DNA of 64,000 bases from Corydoras sp. C115 (Eukaryota > Chordata > Actinopteri > Siluriformes > Callichthyidae): assembly GCA_019802505.1 (NCBI GenBank), contig JAFMOC010000003.1:405001-469000 (forward strand), written 5' to 3'. A program made the translations under genes and the position numbers. The notes below the pieces were generated by a model, which saw only the letters and a list, made by a program, of their open reading frames with translations, was not told the DNA's origin and searched no databases. Below, piece after piece: positions 1 through 12,339 of the stretch; positions within the stretch are counted from its first letter, which is position 1; every line of letters starts with the position of its first letter.

Positions 1-396
1 AATAGTTCCTTTACCGAGTCTTGTTATTCTCAAGGTTTCATCTGTCTGATTTATTTCTTTGTGGCTGTCTCTGTAGACTTTGTCATCAGGGGATCTAATT
101 CCTGCGATCTGTAAAACTGCTTTGAGGCATCATTTTGTAGTTAAAGCAGTACTATAACAAAGTGTGATTTAAAATAATAGTGGGTTTGATATCCAGATAT
201 GGACTCCTTCGGCAAAATGACATGTTTAGGTTGATAGACATTAGCTATCCAAAAATAAAACATACTTCAAAAATGCATGCAAACTATCTACAGTATATGT
301 AGTAAATCTATATGGCCTCCACATTAGGACACCCCATGTACCATTGCCATTGACACAGTGCACAATGGTGCTATTTTATATTAAAACAACAGTTTT
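1..396. other. unannotated AT-rich non-coding stretch
   Basis: I see no gene, recognisable repeat or splice-bounded reading frame here. The sequence is AT-rich, with scattered stops in all frames. Confidence 0.5.
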
Positions 397-597
397 AAGA
401 AACTACTGAAGACTCATCTCTTTAACAAATACCTGTTGTAGAAAAAAAAAGGGGGGGGGGGGGCAGCATCAAATAACAATCAGGTTTGATGAATTTACAG
501 TATAGTCGGTTTTCTCCATAACTTCTGACTTGTAATGTTCTCATTTGTAAGTCGCTTTGGATAAAAGCGTCTGCTAAATGACTAAATGTAAATGTAA
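397..597 (+). mobile_element. LINE 3' end fragment
   Basis: Bases 397-435 translate to KKLLKTHLFNKYL, the signature near the C-terminus of fish CR1/L2-like reverse transcriptases. The fragment ends at 545-597 in the teleost tail with gtcgctttggataaaagcg followed by repeats of aaatgt. The same tail closes the S2 SINEs in this window, as expected where a SINE borrows a LINE 3' end. An A-run/G-run (about 441-463) interrupts it. The clade is uncertain. Confidence 0.65.
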
Positions 598-639
598 GGC
601 AATGAAATTTTATTTTGTATTCTGTTCATTGTTGATGTA

Positions 640-1512
<873 letters not shown>

Positions 1513-2095
1513 ATGTGGGACTGTGTGAGTGTGCAATTTTGTTTTTCCCCCTACCTCTGCTTTTTTTTTGTCTTGGTTTGTGTGGTCTGACTGTTAGGTG
1601 GCATGTAATAAGATTAAAGAAACACAATTGATTTACTTTCAGCTGTGCCAGGTGTCAGGCTCACAGGTTTATTGAGGCATGAATGATGACTATTCACGAT
1701 TCCACATTGGTGCATGTAATGACCTGCTGATTAATACAGACATCACAAAAATATGAACGCAAACCCAGTGGTATGAAGGGAAAAAAAAATAAAGTGTCAC
1801 GTTTAAACAACTGACCCTTTTTACTGGAGCCATATTCACACTATTAATATTTCATCACTGTGTTTTTCTTTGTGAAATGAAATGTAAAAGTAGGAAAAAT
1901 ATCGCCAACTCTGCCACGACTAGCTAAATGCATACATAAGAAAAGAGAGCGTTTCTGTTACTTTGGAAATAGAAAAAAAAAAAAAACTGAGTGAAATTGA
2001 AAGAATTAAAAAGAGGATTGAAGTTGGGTGGCAAATGCAGGACAAAAGAAGGACAGATAGAAAAGTGATGAAAAATAAAGGAGAGGAGAAAGACA
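1513..2095. other. unannotated non-coding stretch
   Basis: A-rich, with several poly-A runs (1780, 1972, 2007). No gene or repeat family recognised. Confidence 0.5.
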
Positions 2096-2655
2096 TGTGG
2101 TAGCTCGGGGGTTAGGGTGTTGGACTATGAATCTGAAGGTCATGGGTTCAAATCCTAGGTCCACTGATGTTACCAATGTGGGTCCTTGAGCAAGACCCTT
2201 AACTCTATTTGCTAAAGGGGGGCTTTATCAACCCTGTGTTCTGATCTTAACCTAGTTGGGGCACTTGAATAAAAGCGTCTACTATCCATCCATCCATCCA
2301 TTATCTTCCGCTTTATCCTATATTAGGGTCCCGGGGGGGCTTCCCCATGCCCTTCCAGAGGAGAATGTTTCGGGCACTGGGCAGATACACCCAGGACAAT
2401 CCATCGCTGGCCACACACTCACTCACACAGACACGCACACAAACACACTCTACATGAGGCAATTTGGAGAACTTAGTTGACTTGATCCATGTTTTTGGAC
2501 TGTGAACCCGGAGGAAACCCACGCGGACACGGGGAGAACATGGAAACTCCACCCAGATGGGGATTTGAACCGGGAATCCCTAGTGCTGAGAGGAGAACAT
2601 GCTAACCACTAAGCCAACGTGCCGCCCAAGCGTCTACTAAAAATTAAAAAAAAAA
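2096..2655 (+). mobile_element. S2 tRNA-derived SINE, split by a V-SINE
   Basis: The head at 2096-2150 has a box A-like gtggtagctcgggggttag and a box B-like gggttcaaatcc. The body has the gtccttgagcaagacccttaac block typical of this teleost family. The tail reads aataaaagcgtctacta and resumes after the V-SINE as aagcgtctactaaaa (2628-2655). S2 was therefore present before the V-SINE inserted. Confidence 0.8.
2285..2627 (-). mobile_element. V-SINE, full length, nested in S2
   Basis: In element orientation it has a tRNA-like head, the conserved central domain (ccgtgtccgcgtgggtttcc type) and a GGAT repeat tail at 2285-2300. A perfect 12-bp target duplication, aagcgtctacta, lies at 2273-2284 and 2628-2639. 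This proves both the boundaries and the nesting order. Confidence 0.95.
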
Positions 2656-3567
2656 AGACAAAATTGTAAATTTTATTTGCTTGGTCAAAAAGTAAATATC
2701 GGGAATTATTACAATTTGAAACAACTGGAAAGGTATTCGGACAAATGGAAGAAAAAATCACTAGGGAAAATATTTTTTTAAAAGAAAGAATTGAGAAATA
2801 AGGAAAGCATAGTGAAAAAAAGAAATGACTACTCCTGTGGAAGTGATTGAGAACTATTTATTTATGTATTCCTGTTATTTAATATGCTTTGACAATACGA
2901 ATGTATACATTTGTCATGTCAGTGAAGCAAATTGATTAAATTGAAATTGATGGAGAACTAATAGACAGGTCAGTTCAGTGAATATTGTAATAAAAAAAGA
3001 AACAAAGGCGATGAGTGAAAGCAGAGAATGAGAGAAGGCTGTGAACATGTCATTATGATAAAAAAGAAAGGGATGAGGTTCAGCACCTCCAGCCGAGGCT
3101 TTTCCACCCAAGTAGACAGAGAGCAGAGTAGACTATGGACTTAAGCCTGTCTGATTTAGCCATGTGCTGCTAGCATCGGCGATTCTCCCTCAACCCCCCA
3201 CTTACAATGCACCACCTGCTAGTAGCTTCCTCTGGTCTCCTGGAGACGAATGGGGGTCTTCTTTTCACCTCGGTGTTCTTATGCTTTGGTAGGTGGCACG
3301 GCATGTTGGGTAATTGAAATGCAGCCTAACTTCTCTATCTCAGTTGAAAGAAAAGCTCGCTCCCTTAGGTGCTGTTTTAGATGTGTGATCATGCATCACC
3401 GGGAAACGAAATATTTTCTGTTTATTCTCCAGCAGTCCAGCTCTGTACAGAAGCAAAAGCTCTGTTAAGACTTCTGCTTCTCAATAATATGAACAACAGC
3501 AAACTGCAGAGCGAAAAGGTCTAAAGTGGAACCATTAACATTTTTTAAAAAATGATTTGTGTATTTA
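2656..3567. other. unannotated non-coding stretch
   Basis: A-rich on the left. From about 3110 the composition is more balanced, with no splice-bounded coding frame. No repeat family recognised. Confidence 0.5.
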
Positions 3568-3930
3568 GGGCGGTACGGTGGCTTAGTGGTTAGCACATTC
3601 GCCTCTCCGCACTAGGGATTCCCGGTTCGAATCCCATTCTGGGTGGAGTTTCCATGTTCTCCCCGTGTCCGTGTGGGTTTCCTCCGGGTTTTCCGGTTTC
3701 CTCCCACAGTCCAAAAACATGAATCAAGGTCAATAGAATTCTCTAAATTGCCCCATATAGAGTGTGCTTGTGTCTTTGTGTTAGTGAGTGTGTGTCCAGC
3801 GATAGATTGGCGCCCTGTCCTGGGTGTATCTGCCCAATGCACAAAACGTTCTTCTCTGGATGGGCATGGGGAACCCCCCCGCAACCCTAGTAGAGGATAA
3901 AGCGGAAGATAATGGATGGATGGATGGATT
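3568..3930 (+). mobile_element. V-SINE, full length
   Basis: Good Pol III promoter motifs: box A ggtggcttagtgg near 3578 and box B ggttcgaatcc at 3624-3634. The central domain is intact (3640-3715) and the tail is a run of GGAT. It is one of the best-preserved plus-strand copies. A short tattta on each side may be the target duplication. Confidence 0.93.
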
Positions 3931-4113
3931 TATTTATTTTAAATAATAATAAATCAGGCTTTAGATAATTTTATTAGTCTGATTGCCATATATGGTACTG
4001 GTTTGGAACTTAATGTTGTTTACATTAAAAATCCTCAAGGTGTATTGATGATAAAACCTCATGGGCCACTTATTGGTAATCGTAAAGTGTATATACAGTA
4101 TAAAAGTGTAGGG

Positions 4114-4152
<39 letters not shown>
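4114..4152. repeat. (CA)n microsatellite
   Basis: About 19 uninterrupted AC units, not inside a recognised SINE. Confidence 0.95.
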
Positions 4153-4154
<2 letters not shown>

Positions 4155-4224
4155 TTTCGACTTTATATGCAACCCAGTGCACTTTTCTTGTTACATATAT
4201 AATTATTGTTTTATAAATGTATAT

Positions 4225-4384
4225 GGAGGGTAGCACAGTGGCTTTGTTAGCACTTTTGCCTCTCAGAGCTGGGAATTCCATGTTCTCCCGATATCTGTGC
4301 GGGTTTCCTCCTAATTCTCCAGTTGCCTCCCACAGTCCAAAAACATGGATACAAGGTAAATTGAATGATCAAAATTGCCCCATA

Positions 4385-4452
<68 letters not shown>

Positions 4453-4560
4453 CAGTGTGACTGAGTGTGCCCTGTCCTGGGTTTGTCTGCCCAGCGCCCG
4501 AAACGTTCTCCCCTGGTTTCTGATCCCCCAGTAAAGGATTAAGCGAAAGATAATGAATGA
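4225..4560 (+). mobile_element. V-SINE with internal (GT)n expansion
   Basis: The head is partly eroded: cacagtggctttgttagc shows a deletion in box A. The central domain is present. The tail is of the GAAT type (gataatgaatga), unlike the GGAT tails. The normally short tgtgtgtctgtgtgag segment has grown to about 30 GT units (4386-4446). Confidence 0.9.
4386..4446. repeat. (GT)n microsatellite inside V-SINE
   Basis: An uninterrupted GT run at the position where other V-SINE copies carry a short GT-rich segment, followed by the normal cagtgtgactgagtgtgccc. Confidence 0.95.
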
Positions 4561-5380
4561 AAAATTAAAAGTTTTCTTTAATGTATTGATTTACCTCTAC
4601 CCACCTGATCATAGTCCCTTTATATGAGCTCGCCTTCCCATGAAAGCTGTTACAGCTACGTTGATTTGACAAGCAGTACACATTATTCACAAAACCATTT
4701 TAACAAGACATATTCCAGACTTTTATCTGTGCGAGGAAGCTTGTGTTCTCTCTTCTGTGTGGCAGGTTGTAAACAGCAAGCCATGTGATGGACAGACATT
4801 ATCTTCACCCTGATCTCCCACCAGAGCCTTCACAAAGACTAAATTACCCAACTGCCATCTGAAACAGGCAAACACAAGGCATCAGGCAGAGGGTTCGGTA
4901 GCGATCAGCTCAGCAGATAGCTTGACCTCTATAGCTTTTGGGAAAGATTACCAATGTATTGCCCGGCATCTTACACCTTATTACTGGCCCTGACAGCCAC
5001 AAGAGGGGACGCGCCTGTGCACACATCCAGCATGGTTTTTTCAGCCTGCCTTGTCCTTGTCAGCTCAGTCTCACTGCTGTTACCTGCTTAGAGGCTTTGG
5101 GTACATATCATTTGGCACCAGAAAGTGAATTATGGTTTTTCATTGGCTGCCACTCAAGAACCCAAGGTTCCAGTTCTAGTAGGGGAGATAGCTTCTCAGG
5201 AATGGGATGTAATGAAGGTTTAAAATATTCCATCTGTTCACGACATGCAGCCTAAGTGATGTCAATTTTTCATGTTGGAACACAGAGCTGAGTTGAGAAC
5301 AGTGTGTTGAACTGGGGTTTTCTCACAGGTTACTGGGGTTTTCTCACATATATATATACACATTTGACACTATCTTACAC
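4561..5380. other. unannotated non-coding stretch
   Basis: Mixed composition. The 105-residue plus-strand frame at 4938-5255 has no family resemblance or splice support and is not called. No repeat recognised. Confidence 0.5.
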
Positions 5381-5698
5381 GGCGGCACGGTGGCTTAGTG
5401 GTTAGCACGTTCGCCTCTCAGCGCTAGGGATTCCCAGTTCGAATCCCCATCTGGGTGGAGTTTCCATGTTCTCCCCGTGTCCGTGTGGGTTTCCTCCGGG
5501 TTCTCCGGTTTCCTCCCACAGTCCAAAACCATGAATCAAGTCAATTGAGTTCTCCAAAGTGCCCCATGTAGAGTCTGTGTGTGAGTGAGTGTGTGCCCAG
5601 CGATAGGTTGGCGCCCTGTCCTGAGGCATTCTCCCCTGGATGGGCATGGGGAAACCCCACCGCGACCCTAATAGAGGATAAAGTGGAAGATAATGAAT

Positions 5699-5900
5699 TA
5701 AACTGGGTCATTTAGCAGACACTTTTATCCAAAGCAACTTACAAGGTGAGCACAGGGTTAATCACAACATCCCTGGAGCAATGAGGGTTAAGGGTCTTGC
5801 TCAAGGACCCACACTGGTAACTTCATTGGACCTGGGATTTGAACCCCCAACCTTCAGATTGATAGCCCAACACCCTAACCACTGAGCTAACCCACCCCAA
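5699..5900 (-). mobile_element. S2 tRNA-derived SINE
   Basis: On the minus strand it carries the head (taaccactgagcta reversed), box B region, the gagcaagacccttaaccctc block and the tail gctttggataaaagtgtctgc. The tail side abuts the V-SINE tail at about 5700. Confidence 0.85.
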
Positions 5901-5903
5901 ATG

Positions 5904-6021
5904 TTTAAAAAAAAACATTTCTTTCATCCGAATATTAAGAAAGAGTTAGAGGATGAACCTATGCAGCAGTTATATGATTTTATCATGTGAAATATGGTCT
6001 GGATTCCCATCTATCCATTAT
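5904..6021. repeat. 106-bp direct duplication plus A-run, copy 1
   Basis: From catttctttcatccg (5916) to ccattat (6021) it matches 6559-6664 over 106 bases with one substitution (tcatg versus tcacg). Both copies start with an A-run. Its right edge, ctatccattat, resembles the start of a minus-strand V-SINE tail. Confidence 0.93.
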
Positions 6022-6109
6022 GAATGAATGAAAGGACTATCTTACACGCCACTAACAGTCTATTTCCTTGTTATTCGCCTGTGTTTAAATAGCAATGACG
6101 CTTGTGAAT

Positions 6110-6290
6110 TTCTCTACCCCGATTGGTGTGGTGGTCTCAAAATGCGATGTGTACAGGTACATTTCAGGCATGTTGCTATCTTGGAAACAAAACCGCAGGT
6201 GCACCGCTGACTAAAAACAACCCACACCAACGTCAACAGTCAGACATTCACCGCTTTCTTGGCAGTGAATCGCCAACACAGGCACATGTG
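6110..6290 (+). repeat. unclassified dispersed repeat, copy 2 (inverse of 640-871)
   Basis: It carries the caggtacatttcaggcatgttgct and caacgtcaacagtcagacattc blocks found inverted at 640-871. Divergence is clear, so the two are old copies rather than a recent duplication. Confidence 0.55.
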
Positions 6291-6543
6291 CAACGCCCCT
6301 AGAACTGAACACTACTAAATATCACTTCATTTGCATAGAGAATGCATCAACATAGTATCCACTATACTGTGTGTCCTACATTCACATTAAAATGGAGAAC
6401 CTAATTTATCAGCACATTGTATCAGCAAGGCATACATTTTCTGTCTATATGATGGCAAAGGCAAACCCTAAATCAAGTTGTGTGTGCAAAATTGACTTCT
6501 TGTTAAAGATTGCTAAAAGGGACCATTAAGTAAAAAGCGTCTA

Positions 6544-6664
6544 TTTAAAAAAAAAAAACATTTCTTTCATCCGAATATTAAGAAAGAGTTAGAGGATGAA
6601 CCTATGCAGCAGTTATATGATTTTATCACGTGAAATATGGTCTGGATTCCCATCTATCCATTAT
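6544..6664. repeat. 106-bp direct duplication, copy 2
   Basis: The partner of 5904-6021. Here it runs seamlessly into the minus-strand V-SINE that follows (ctatccattatcttccg), so this is likely the source arrangement and copy 1 the truncated derivative. Confidence 0.92.
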
Positions 6665-6997
6665 CTTCCGCTTTGGGGGTTCCCCATGCCCATCCAGGGG
6701 AGAACGTCTTGAGTGCTGGGCAGATACACCCAGGACAGGGCGCCAATCTATCACTGTGCACACACTCACTCACATAGCCACACACACAAACACACTCTAT
6801 ATGGGGCAATTTGGGGAACTCAATTGACTTGATCCATGTTTTTGGACTGTGGGTGGAAACCGAAGAACCTGGAGAAAACCCATGTGGACACGGAGAGAAC
6901 ATGGAAACTCCACCCAGATTGGGATTTGCTAATTGAGATTCGGAATCCCTAGCTCTGAGAGGCGAACGTGCTAACTACTAAGCCAACGTGCTGTCTG
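6652..6997 (-). mobile_element. V-SINE
   Basis: The tail is at 6655-6675, the central domain at 6835-6920 and the head ends at about 6997 (actactaagccaacgtgctg). A block near the tail is shortened: ctttgggggttcc lacks the usual atcctctattagggtcgc. Confidence 0.88.
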
Positions 6998-7458
6998 GTC
7001 TGGAGTAGTCTTATTGAAATCAATAGTCCATGTGCCCATCGCAAAGTTGGTCAAAATTTTATTTCATACATTTTTTTAAATTAAAAATCAGTAAAAATAA
7101 GATTTTTTTTACGATTTTTACTATTCTGCGATAAATAAAACTTAATGGTTGGTTGGAAGCTGAATTTATTTCCACCATTTATTTTGTTTGGATGTTGTCA
7201 GAATGCAACAGTTTTTTTTGTCTGTTTTTAATTAGGTACATTTTTATTTTGTGTTTTAAACAGATGGTGCTGTGTAGTAGAAGAAAACTTTTGTTTTTAA
7301 AGAATAGAACAGTGGTGCTCATGTTGCCCAGTGGTCTGAATGCTCCACTGATTCATGCTCGAGTCTCGAGAGGTGTCTTTGCTTGGCTGGAAGTTCTTTA
7401 AAACCAGATGTCTAGACTTTACATATACATCATAATGTACAAAATATATAAAAAATAT
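6998..7458. other. unannotated AT-rich stretch
   Basis: T- and A-rich. A short tRNA-like string (gtggtctgaatgctccac then gctcgagtctcg, 7330-7370) is too degraded to call a tRNA or SINE. Confidence 0.45.
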
Positions 7459-7469
7459 ATAAATAAATA

Positions 7470-7753
7470 GGTGGCACGATGTCTTAGTGTTTAGCACATT
7501 CGCCTCACAGCGCTAGGGATTCCTGGTTTGTGAAGATTCTATGTTCTCCCCGTGTCCACTTGGGTTTCCTCCGGGTTCTCCGGTTTCCTACCACAGTCCA
7601 AAAACAAGGGTCAAGGTCAGTTGAGTTCTCCAAATTGCCCCATATAGAGTGTGGGTGTGTGAGTGAGTGTGTGCCCAGTGAGCACCCTGTCCTTGGTGTA
7701 ACTGCCCCCCTGCGACCCTAGTAGAGGACAAATCGGAAGATGGATGGATGGAT
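7470..7753 (+). mobile_element. V-SINE with deleted 3' third
   Basis: The head is mutated (gtggcacgatgtcttagtg). The central domain is present. The cagcgcccgaaacg block is missing before the GGAT tail. A perfect 11-bp target duplication, ataaataaata, lies at 7459-7469 and 7754-7764. Confidence 0.9.
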
Positions 7754-7764
7754 ATAAATAAATA

Positions 7765-8407
7765 ACTTTGAAACATTGTTAAAAATAAGAAGTACAATCC
7801 ATGGTTTGTAGCCAATGGCATACTATGGTGGAGCTTTTTAACTGTTGTTTATTCAGTCCTGTTAGGTTCTCCACTCTTTGTGTATAATGTGTAAATCCCC
7901 CTCATCTAGTCCATTGTATAAGATTAAGCAGAAGAGAATGCGATGATATTAAATGAGCTTGTCTTATGCATGGCATGTTCTGATCACTCTGTACAATACG
8001 TGGTAAATACATTAACCCCAACTTGTTCAGGGATTTCCAGCATCAACATAAATTCCTGAATATGTGAACCATTTCTGTCACATGAACGAATCGTTTTCCA
8101 CAGTGTTTTAAAATGATTGATGCATATAGAACATCACAGTTTGGCTCATGCTCACTTTTAAGCTGCTTGTAAACCATTCTAGATTTTTCTATCAGTACAC
8201 ACTGTTTTTATTAAACTTAGTGGTGGAGCTTGATTTTTACCAGATACTAAACGAGATTAAAAACACTGCTTCAGTGACGTCAACAGAAATTAGAGATTAA
8301 TTAATTGGTTTCATATTGCACCAGGACACTATTTAAATGCGGAGTGGAAAATGCTCTGGGTTCTGGACAACTGTGTTCTGTCGTTTCTGTTTCTGTGGTT
8401 TTCCATT
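7765..8407. other. unannotated AT-rich stretch
   Basis: No gene or repeat family recognised. Confidence 0.5.
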
Positions 8408-8945
<538 letters not shown>

Positions 8946-10000
8946 TTAACCGTACTGGATATAGATGTTCAGAGGCTTGAGAACCAGACGCAGTGCTATG
9001 CAGGCGTGATATTAATAGAAGATCTATAAACAGGTTTGTATGACCGATCGATCATAGACAGAATTTGGAGCAAAGGAAACCAGATATCTGAATTTAGATC
9101 ACAAGAATTGGAAATAGTAAACAAAGAGGAGCTGCGGTTCATATCAGTAGTCTGCTGTATTAGTAGCAGAAAAACGCAAATAAAATCAGTGTAAGAGCTT
9201 GCTGGAGGGGAAAACAAGCCATGGTTTTAGCATAGTATTAGTCGTCTTAACACAGCCACCTTGAAAAATAATCCATCATGAGGACTAATTTCTGTGAAAT
9301 TTAATTAAACTCCCATTTTTTGTTCCATTACAAGGCCCATTGTGTTTAAATTGTAATGGCTGTTAAAGGGGACATTGAGTACATTGTGATTGGTGCTCTA
9401 ACATTATTTTGTACATAATTAACTACATTGTAATATATGAACAAAATTGTACTAAAGTGACTTAAAGGGCTAATATAATCTTGTTTCATTGACCCTTACA
9501 GATATTGAAAATTGGTGCCAATAAACATTTAGTAAGTCATAGAAATAAACATGAGAAAACTAAGATGTGATTTTACACGTTAATACATAGAATGATAAAA
9601 GTAGCTGATTTAAGATCAGTGCTCCTGGGTTCATTCTCCCCAAACTTGTCATTTTGGATTCCAGTGAACACAGAAACACAGATGCACTGAGGAAAGATGT
9701 CGCCGTGTGGAAGCATTAAGTTGTCTTCATGAAGTGACATCTTTTGGAACTGAGTCAGTTCACAGACAGATGTCCTGACATATTTCTTTCAATTTTTTAT
9801 GGGGAATTCATCTTTCCATCAATCATGGCATGTTATCTAACCAACATTATACAAAACAAAGTCGAGCTATTAAACTCCCATCACCATATTTCACAGGTCC
9901 GTATGCTGAAATGTTGCATTTCAATGATGTGCAAGAAAAACACACATGGAAGAAAACGGGTTGGGTTGTATATTTCTTTACCATAGAATATGATTGAGGA
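8946..10000. other. unannotated non-coding stretch
   Basis: Unique-looking AT-rich sequence. The frame at 9744-9986 has no recognisable similarity. Confidence 0.5.
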
Positions 10001-10440
10001 GGGGCGGCATGGTGGTGAAGTCCAAAAACATGGATTTAAGGTAAATGAAATGCTTTAAATTATCCATCCATTATCTTCTGCTTTATCCTCTATTAGGGTC
10101 ACGGGGGGAGGGATACACCCAGGACAGGGTGCCAATCTAACGCTGAGCACATACTCACTCACACAGACACACTCTATATGGGGCAATTTGGAGAAATCTA
10201 TTGACTTGATCCATGTTTTTGGACTGTCAGTGGAAACCGGAGAACCCGGAGGAAACCCACGCGGACATGGGGAGAACATGGAAACTCCACCCAGATTGGG
10301 ATTCGAACCAGGAATCCCTAGCGCTGAGAGTCTGATGTGCTAACCGCTAAGCCACCATGCCGCTGCTCTGCGTCATGTCCTTGGTATATTTGCTCAGCAC
10401 CCAAAACGCTGTTCCATGGATGGCATGGGCATTGAGTAGG
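10001..10440 (+). mobile_element. degenerate V-SINE, interrupted by an inverted V-SINE
   Basis: The left piece (10001-10060) joins the head gcggcatggtgg directly to tccaaaaacatggatttaagg, with the central domain deleted. The right piece (10365-10440) resumes at gtccttggtatatttgctcagcac and continues as far as ggatggcatgggcat. The gap holds another V-SINE. Confidence 0.7.
10061..10364 (-). mobile_element. V-SINE nested in another V-SINE
   Basis: From tatccatccattatcttctgc to aagccaccatgccgc. The ttccccatgcccatccagg block is missing near the tail. Central domain and box B are intact on the minus strand. Confidence 0.88.
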
Positions 10441-10501
10441 GTTTTGGTACCCCTATTCTTTATCTATTTTGGTACCCGCTTGATGTGAACATAGGCTTTT
10501 T

Positions 10502-10615
10502 TCGCCATGGAGTCTGCAGATCCTCCATGAGTGTTTTTCTCCAGGGTCTCCAGTTTCCTCCAACATTCCACTGACATGCATATAATTTAATTGGAGGTAC
10601 TAATTGCCCCTCTAA
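10502..10615 (+). mobile_element. old V-SINE fragment
   Basis: Bases reading tggagtctgcagat, then ctccagggtctccagtttcctcc and aattgcccctctaa, correspond to the central domain and adjoining body at low identity. Confidence 0.5.
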
Positions 10616-11113
10616 TTTGGATCTTTTGAAAATTATGGTTAAGTAAGGACTTGGTGACCTACCTCATAAAAATCTTCACCATAAAGTTTTATGTATCGTA
10701 ATCATTGTAAAACTGGCCTATAGAGTACCAATGAAAATGGCAGCACACCCTCGCATTTGTATAAAGGGCCTTTTCTTACACCCTGCGCATGCCGGGTCAT
10801 GATGCTCATTGTGATACACCCCCTCGACAGTCTTGTTTTTATGCCTTCTGTCTAATTATTTATTTAAATAGTAATGGTGCTTTATAATAGTATTGTAGGA
10901 GATTAGGTTTTAAGTTATTTCACTCAGCTTTGAGACCTGTGTAATATAATGTGATGACAAATATGATTTGTTTTGATTTGTACTATATTAGTGTAATATT
11001 TCCTTCATATTCATGTGAAAGTTATTATTTGACATTAAATGGCAAATGTTTTGAAAGTGGCCTGAACTTTGTGATGTCCATATATTACGTTCATAGTTAG
11101 TGTGTTAATGATC
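10616..11113. other. unannotated AT-rich stretch
   Basis: No feature recognised. Confidence 0.5.
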
Positions 11114-11121
11114 TTTTTTAC

Positions 11122-12005
11122 TTGGGGTGCGAATCTCTCTGTGTCTGGTGATTCGATTTTTGAGGTCACGATTCGATTCAGAAATGATTTTTCAGTTCAA
11201 ATGGTCTATAAATTTTGTTTAAATTATGTGATTGACAAGATGAAACAACAATGTAAACAAATAGAACATTTATTTAAAACAAAACTTTTATATAATCGTT
11301 TTATATTTATACAAAAAAATAGGATTGTGCATAAAATTCTGTAACTAAAATTACCAGTATTAGGTTAGCTTAGCTGCCTGGGTTTTACTTATATTAAATA
11401 TCTATTTATCAATGAACAAATAATTCAAAATATATTAATACAAAAGTTTACCATAGTGCATTAGCCTTTAATCGAAAAATAAAATAGACTTCTAGAAATA
11501 GAAATCTTTAAAACTTAACCTTTACTTACATACTTCAGTCTCTAACTACAGTATATTGTACCAACATTTGCTACATTTTCAAAACCTTAACCTTAAATAT
11601 TAAATACATTTTTCAACTTTTCAACTTCTTTTAGCTCAGGGCTCGCGCATTTGTCGTATTTCCAAAGTACCTCAATTTCATTTTACACTCCTTACAAACA
11701 ATTGTGCTCATGTCAAGCTCTGTCTTCCCCGGGACATTGTAGAATCCAAAGTGTCGAATCACAAGCTCCCACTGCTCCATGGTAGCGGACTCCATTCAGA
11801 CAACGGGAGCTGGCGAACAAGATTGCTGTATGGTGACCAAGTGGATACGTAATGCAAGATGCAGTACGCTCGGGAGTTGGAGCTGCAAAAAATACAACTT
11901 AAACACATTTTTAAATCAATTTTTGGGCATTTTGAATCGATTCAAAATCGCCATGACTAGGAATCGCGATCCTTTGAAGAATCGTTTTTTTTTCAGCACC
12001 CCTAT
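11122..12005 (-). mobile_element. hAT-type element, internally deleted, with BED-finger remnant
   Basis: An 8-bp direct repeat, ttttttac, flanks the element (11114-11121 and 12006-12013). The ends are inverted: ttggggtgcgaat on the left and ataggggtgctgaa as the reverse of the right end. Eight-base duplications and GGGGTG ends are hAT hallmarks. The homopolymer-like target makes the duplication less certain than usual. The interior keeps a short minus-strand frame (11631-11795) but no catalytic domain, so the element is non-autonomous. Confidence 0.75.
11631..11795 (-). pseudogene. hAT transposase N-terminal BED zinc-finger remnant
   Basis: A 54-residue minus-strand frame starting MESATMEQWEL. 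It contains HFGFY, then VCKECKMKLRYFGNTTNARA, which fits the N-terminal part of the BED finger (aromatic-rich start, C-x2-C, then an NTTN segment) of hAT transposases and ZBED proteins. The frame stops before the His pair and all catalytic parts are absent. The protein would be inactive as a transposase. The start could be Met1 or Met6. Confidence 0.6.
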
Positions 12006-12013
12006 TTTTTTAC

Positions 12014-12265
12014 CTACACACAGAGGAATTTGTCCTCCACATTTAACCCATCCGCGCAACGAAACACATATATACACACTGGTGAAGTGAGCACATGAGC
12101 CCGGAGTGGTGGGCAGCTTTGTATACAGTGTCTGGAGAGCAATCGGGGGGTTAGGTGTCTTGCTCAAATGCACTTCAGCCATACTACTTTGTGGAACCGG
12201 GAATATAAACAGGGACCTTCAGGTCGCACAACTGATTCCTTTACCACAAACCTACGACTGCCTTA
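12014..12265 (+). repeat. teleost dispersed repeat (gaatttgtcctc...atttaaccc type)
   Basis: It contains gaatttgtcctccacatttaaccc, then ggagtggtgggcagc and gtgtcttgctcaaatgcacttcagcc. These are blocks of a repeat I recognise from many fish genomes, whose consensus class I cannot name with certainty. It begins right after the hAT target duplication. Confidence 0.6.
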
Positions 12266-12339
12266 GTACATTTACGTCCTTGTTATTAGTTATTCAGCAC
12301 TTGTCATACTTGTTGCTCTTTCTCCTGCACATATACTTG

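Larger units (their letters stand above)
5381..6035 (+). mobile_element. V-SINE interrupted near its 3' tail
   Basis: The body is at 5381-5698, with good box A and central domain but a short deletion in the 3' third. The tail breaks off at gataatgaat and resumes as gaatgaatgaaagg at 6022-6035. The interruption holds an S2 SINE and a duplicated 106-bp block. A perfect 12-bp target duplication, actatcttacac, at 5369-5380 and 6036-6047 brackets the whole composite. Confidence 0.85.

Noticed and set aside
3568..3645. tRNA gene-like box A and box B pairs at the heads of V-SINE and S2 copies.
   Set aside because: They cannot fold into a full cloverleaf with an acceptor stem and are followed by SINE bodies, so they are SINE promoters and not tRNA genes.
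7330..7370. A short tRNA-like string ending gctcgagtctcg.
   Set aside because: Only a weak box B resemblance, with no foldable tRNA and no clear SINE body after it.
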